Notes under the pieces: generated by a model
What the model saw: only the letters and a program-made list of their open reading frames with translations
Database searches by the model: none
What the model was told of the DNA's origin: nothing
Translations under genes and position numbers: made by a program
Assembly: GCA_027339205.1 (NCBI GenBank)
Contig: DAHWOV010000120.1
Span: 1-64,000, forward strand
Reading direction: 5' to 3'
Source: JAJYVT01 sp027339205
GTDB lineage: Bacteria; Actinomycetota; Acidimicrobiia; Acidimicrobiales; RAAP-2
Length of the DNA stretch: 64,000 bases
In this document: in pieces, positions 61,438-64,000 of the stretch
How positions within the stretch are numbered: position 1 is the first letter of the stretch
Layout: the number at the start of each line of letters is the position of its first letter

Positions 61438-63927
61438 ATGCCGATCGACCCCGAACGTTGGACCGTGAAGACGAGGGAGGCGTTCGCCTCCGCCACCCAG
61501 CAGGCCACCGCGGCCCACCACGCCGAGGTGACGCCGGACCATGTGCTCGCCGCGTTGCTCGCCGATCCCGACAGCATCGCCCGCCCGATCCTCACGCGGC
61601 TGGGGGCGGACCCCGCGGCCGTGGCGCGGAGCGTGGGCGAGCGCCTGGCCAGGTTGCCGCGCGCCGTTGGCGGCTCCGAGCCCGGCATGGCGCGGGCGAC
61701 GCGCGACGGCTTGGAGCTGGCCGACGAGCTGCGCCGGGACATGGGCGACGAGTACGTCTCGGTCGAGCACCTGCTCCTCGCGTGGGCTGACGCGCTCGGC
61801 GTCACGCGCGACCAGCTCCTCGCAGCGTTGCGAGAGGTGCGGGGCAGCCACCGGGTGACCTCGCCGACGCCCGAGGAGACCTTCCAGGCGCTCGAGCGCT
61901 ACGGGCGGGACCTGACCGCGCTGTCGCGCCAGGGCAAGCTCGACCCGGTCATCGGGCGGGACGAGGAGATCCGCCGCGTCATCCAGGTGCTGTCGCGGCG
62001 GACCAAGAACAACCCGGTCCTGATCGGCGAGCCGGGCGTGGGCAAGACCGCGATCGTCGAGGGGCTGGCCAACAGGATCACCGCGGGCGACGTGCCCGAG
62101 GGGCTGAAGAACAAGCGCGTCGTCGCGCTCGATCTCGGCTCCATGGTCGCCGGCGCCAAGTACCGCGGCGAGTTCGAGGAGCGACTGAAGGCGGTCCTGA
62201 AGGAGATCACCGACGCGGAGGGCCAGGTCATCACGTTCGTCGACGAGCTCCACACGATCGTCGGCGCGGGCGCGGCCGAGGGGGCGATGGACGCCGGCAA
62301 CATGATCAAGCCCCTCCTCGCACGCGGCGAGCTCCGTCTCATCGGCGCGACGACGCTCGACGAGTACCGCAAGTACATCGAGAAGGACGCGGCGCTCGAG
62401 CGGCGGTTCCAGCAGGTCTTCGTCGACCAGCCGTCCGTCGGGGACACGATCGCGATCTTGCGGGGCCTGAAGGAGCGCTACGAGGTCCACCACGGCGTTC
62501 GCATCCAGGACGCGGCGCTCGTCGCGGCAGCGGTGCTGTCCGACCGCTACATCAGCGGGCGGTTCCTTCCCGACAAGGCGATCGACCTCGTCGACGAGGC
62601 GGCGAGCAGGCTCCGGATCGAGATCGACTCGATGCCGACCGAGCTCGACGTGGTGACGCGGCGGATCCGGCAGCTCGAGATCGAGAAGGTCGCGCTGGAG
62701 AAGGAGACCGACGAGGCGTCCGTCGAGCGGCTGGGACGCCTCGACCAGGAGCTGGCCGAGCTGCGCGAGCAGGCGAACGCGATGACCGCCCACTGGCAGG
62801 CCGAGAAGCAGGCCATCGCCACCATCCGCTCGCTCAAGGAAGAGCTGGAGGAGCGCAGGGCCTCCGCCGAGCGCATGGAGCGCGACGGCGACCTCGCCGG
62901 CGCCTCCGCCGTCCGCTACGGCGAGCTGCCGTCACTCGAGCGCCGCATCGACGCGGCGACCGAGGAACTTGCCAAGCTCCAGGAGCACCAGCGGTTCTTG
63001 AAGGAGGAAGTCGACGCAGAGGACGTCGCCGAGGTGGTGAGCCGGTGGACGGGCGTGCCGGTCTCGCGCCTTCTCCAAGGTGAGGTCGACAAGCTCATCC
63101 GCATGGAGGACACGCTCCACGCGCGCGTGGTGGGCCAGGACCAAGCGGTGAGCGCGGTGGCGAACGCGATCCGCCGGAGCCGGGCAGGCTTGTCGGACCC
63201 CAACCGGCCGATCGGCTCCTTTCTCTTCCTCGGCCCGACCGGCGTCGGGAAGACCGAGCTCGCACGCGCGCTCGCAGAGTTCCTCTTCGACGACGAGCGG
63301 GCGATGGTGCGCATCGACATGAGCGAGTACATGGAGAAGCACGCGGTCTCCCGGCTGATCGGCGCGCCCCCGGGCTATGTCGGCTACGAGGAGGGTGGGC
63401 AGCTCACCGAGTCCGTGCGCCGTCGCCCCTACGCGGTCGTGCTGCTCGACGAGATCGAGAAGGCGCACCCGGACGTCTTCAACATCCTGCTGCAGGTGCT
63501 CGAGGACGGCAGGCTCACCGACGGCCAGGGGCGGACGGTCGACTTCACCAACACGGTGCTGATCATGACGTCCAACCTGCCCGGCGATCCCTTTGCCTTC
63601 TTCAAGCCGGAGTTCATGAACCGCGTCGACGAAGTCGTGCGGTTCCGCCCCCTCACCGAGGGCGACCTCGCGGTGATCGTGGGCATCCAGCTCGCCAGGC
63701 TGCGCACGAGGCTCGCCGAGCGTCGCCTCTCGCTCGTGGTCACGCCGGAGGCGGAGAAGGCTCTGGCCGCAAAGGGCTACGACCCCGACTTCGGGGCCCG
63801 TCCGCTCCGGCGGGTGATCCAGCGCGAGGTCGAGGACCCGCTGGCGCTGGCGCTCCTCGACGGGCGCTACCCAGAGGGCGCCACCGTGACCGTCGACGCC
63901 CAGGGGGACTCGATCACGCTCAGGTGA
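61438..63927 (+). CDS. clpB: ATP-dependent disaggregase ClpB
   Basis: 829 residues. N-domain (1-145), AAA-1 with Walker A GEPGVGKTAI, the coiled-coil M-domain near 400-520, AAA-2 with GPTGVGKTELAR and VLLDEIEKAHPDVFN, and an ending DFGARPLRRVIQREVEDPLAL. About 20 residues are missing between MTSNL and FKPEFMNRVDE compared with usual ClpB, so the length is short. ATG 61438 is 102 bp after hspR; the gap has A-rich repeats. HspR control is likely, as in relatives. Confidence 0.95.
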   Translation: MPIDPERWTVKTREAFASATQQATAAHHAEVTPDHVLAALLADPDSIARPILTRLGADPAAVARSVGERLARLPRAVGGSEPGMARATRDGLELADELRRDMGDEYVSVEHLLLAWADALGVTRDQLLAALREVRGSHRVTSPTPEETFQALERYGRDLTALSRQGKLDPVIGRDEEIRRVIQVLSRRTKNNPVLIGEPGVGKTAIVEGLANRITAGDVPEGLKNKRVVALDLGSMVAGAKYRGEFEERLKAVLKEITDAEGQVITFVDELHTIVGAGAAEGAMDAGNMIKPLLARGELRLIGATTLDEYRKYIEKDAALERRFQQVFVDQPSVGDTIAILRGLKERYEVHHGVRIQDAALVAAAVLSDRYISGRFLPDKAIDLVDEAASRLRIEIDSMPTELDVVTRRIRQLEIEKVALEKETDEASVERLGRLDQELAELREQANAMTAHWQAEKQAIATIRSLKEELEERRASAERMERDGDLAGASAVRYGELPSLERRIDAATEELAKLQEHQRFLKEEVDAEDVAEVVSRWTGVPVSRLLQGEVDKLIRMEDTLHARVVGQDQAVSAVANAIRRSRAGLSDPNRPIGSFLFLGPTGVGKTELARALAEFLFDDERAMVRIDMSEYMEKHAVSRLIGAPPGYVGYEEGGQLTESVRRRPYAVVLLDEIEKAHPDVFNILLQVLEDGRLTDGQGRTVDFTNTVLIMTSNLPGDPFAFFKPEFMNRVDEVVRFRPLTEGDLAVIVGIQLARLRTRLAERRLSLVVTPEAEKALAAKGYDPDFGARPLRRVIQREVEDPLALALLDGRYPEGATVTVDAQGDSITLR

Positions 63928-63930
63928 GCG

Positions 63931-63956
63931 CGGGGCGCTCGCTCGGGGGCGCCCCG
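63931..63956 (+). terminator. terminator-like hairpin after clpB
   Basis: CGGGGCGC (63931-63938) and GCGCCCCG (63949-63956) form a perfect 8-bp stem with a ten-base loop, four bases after the clpB stop. No T run follows. It could end the heat-shock operon. Confidence 0.5.
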
Positions 63957-64000
63957 ATGAGTTTCGCACCCGGCGCACGTCCCACCTCTCGAGGCCTACG

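Overview
This is a GC-rich, almost fully coding chromosomal segment around a replication origin, from an actinomycete-type bacterium (Actinomycetota). The gene order points there: gyrA-gyrB-dciA-recF-dnaN-dnaA on one strand, then rpmH-rnpA-yidD-yidC-jag-rsmG-parA-parB on the other, followed by a cwlM-trxA-trxB block, murJ, a DUF6049 protein, the CCA enzyme, ino1-padR-DUF5318 and rpsF-ssb-rpsR-rplI-dnaB. Mycobacterium carries nearly the same neighbours. sigM and mutT4, which mycobacteria have inside this block, are absent; a degV gene and a small membrane gene lie between murJ and trxB. An acidophilic or deep-branching class such as Acidimicrobiia is my guess, not something the sequence proves. 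Layout: 1-9.4 kb is the leftward replication block, with a probable oriC (DnaA-box cluster) between dnaN and dnaA. 9.6-16.7 kb is the rightward ribosome/membrane-insertion/partition block. It includes an rsmG whose start looks frame-disrupted, a small LAGLIDADG endonuclease-like gene, and two split parS-like elements just before parA. 16.8-26.6 kb holds cell-envelope and redox genes (a degenerate cytoplasmic amidase of the CwlM type, thioredoxin system, DegV, MurJ, DUF6049) and the CCA-adding enzyme. 26.6-34.1 kb holds inositol phosphate synthase with its PadR-type neighbour, pantothenate synthesis, and the S6-SSB-S18-L9-DnaB cluster. 34.2-45.9 kb is more accessory: PPOX flavoprotein, DoxX-like membrane protein, XRE/cupin regulator divergent from an EamA transporter, a 30-codon membrane peptide, a hydrolase, a large secreted CWB2-repeat protein with an AT-richer patch, YbaK, an ABC-2 exporter pair, an SDR and a methyltransferase. 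46.0-53.5 kb is an iron-sulfur redox module: 2-oxoacid:ferredoxin oxidoreductase (beta, and a fused gamma-alpha) with a GltD-like ferredoxin/FAD subunit, a tRNA-Gly, and a divergent membrane Fe-S reductase. 53.6-56.9 kb holds a second PPOX protein, a cyclic-nucleotide-binding protein, an ammonium transporter and phosphoglycerate mutase. 57.1-63.9 kb is the heat-shock operon dnaK-grpE-dnaJ-hspR-clpB. How the parts work together: DnaA, DnaN, RecF, DciA, gyrase, SSB and DnaB cover initiation and elongation. DnaA-box-like 9-mers repeat at 12-bp spacing in front of both dnaA and dnaB, suggesting joint DnaA control. ParAB segregates the origin. CwlM-like protein and MurJ link to lipid II and cell-wall supply. 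No CRISPR array, insertion sequence, rRNA or prophage was seen. The most unusual points are the GyrB Asp-to-Thr change in the ATP pocket, the rsmG start, the split parS-like repeats beside a LAGLIDADG gene, the degenerate amidase, the collagen-like insert in GrpE, and the long antisense overlap of amt with gpmA.
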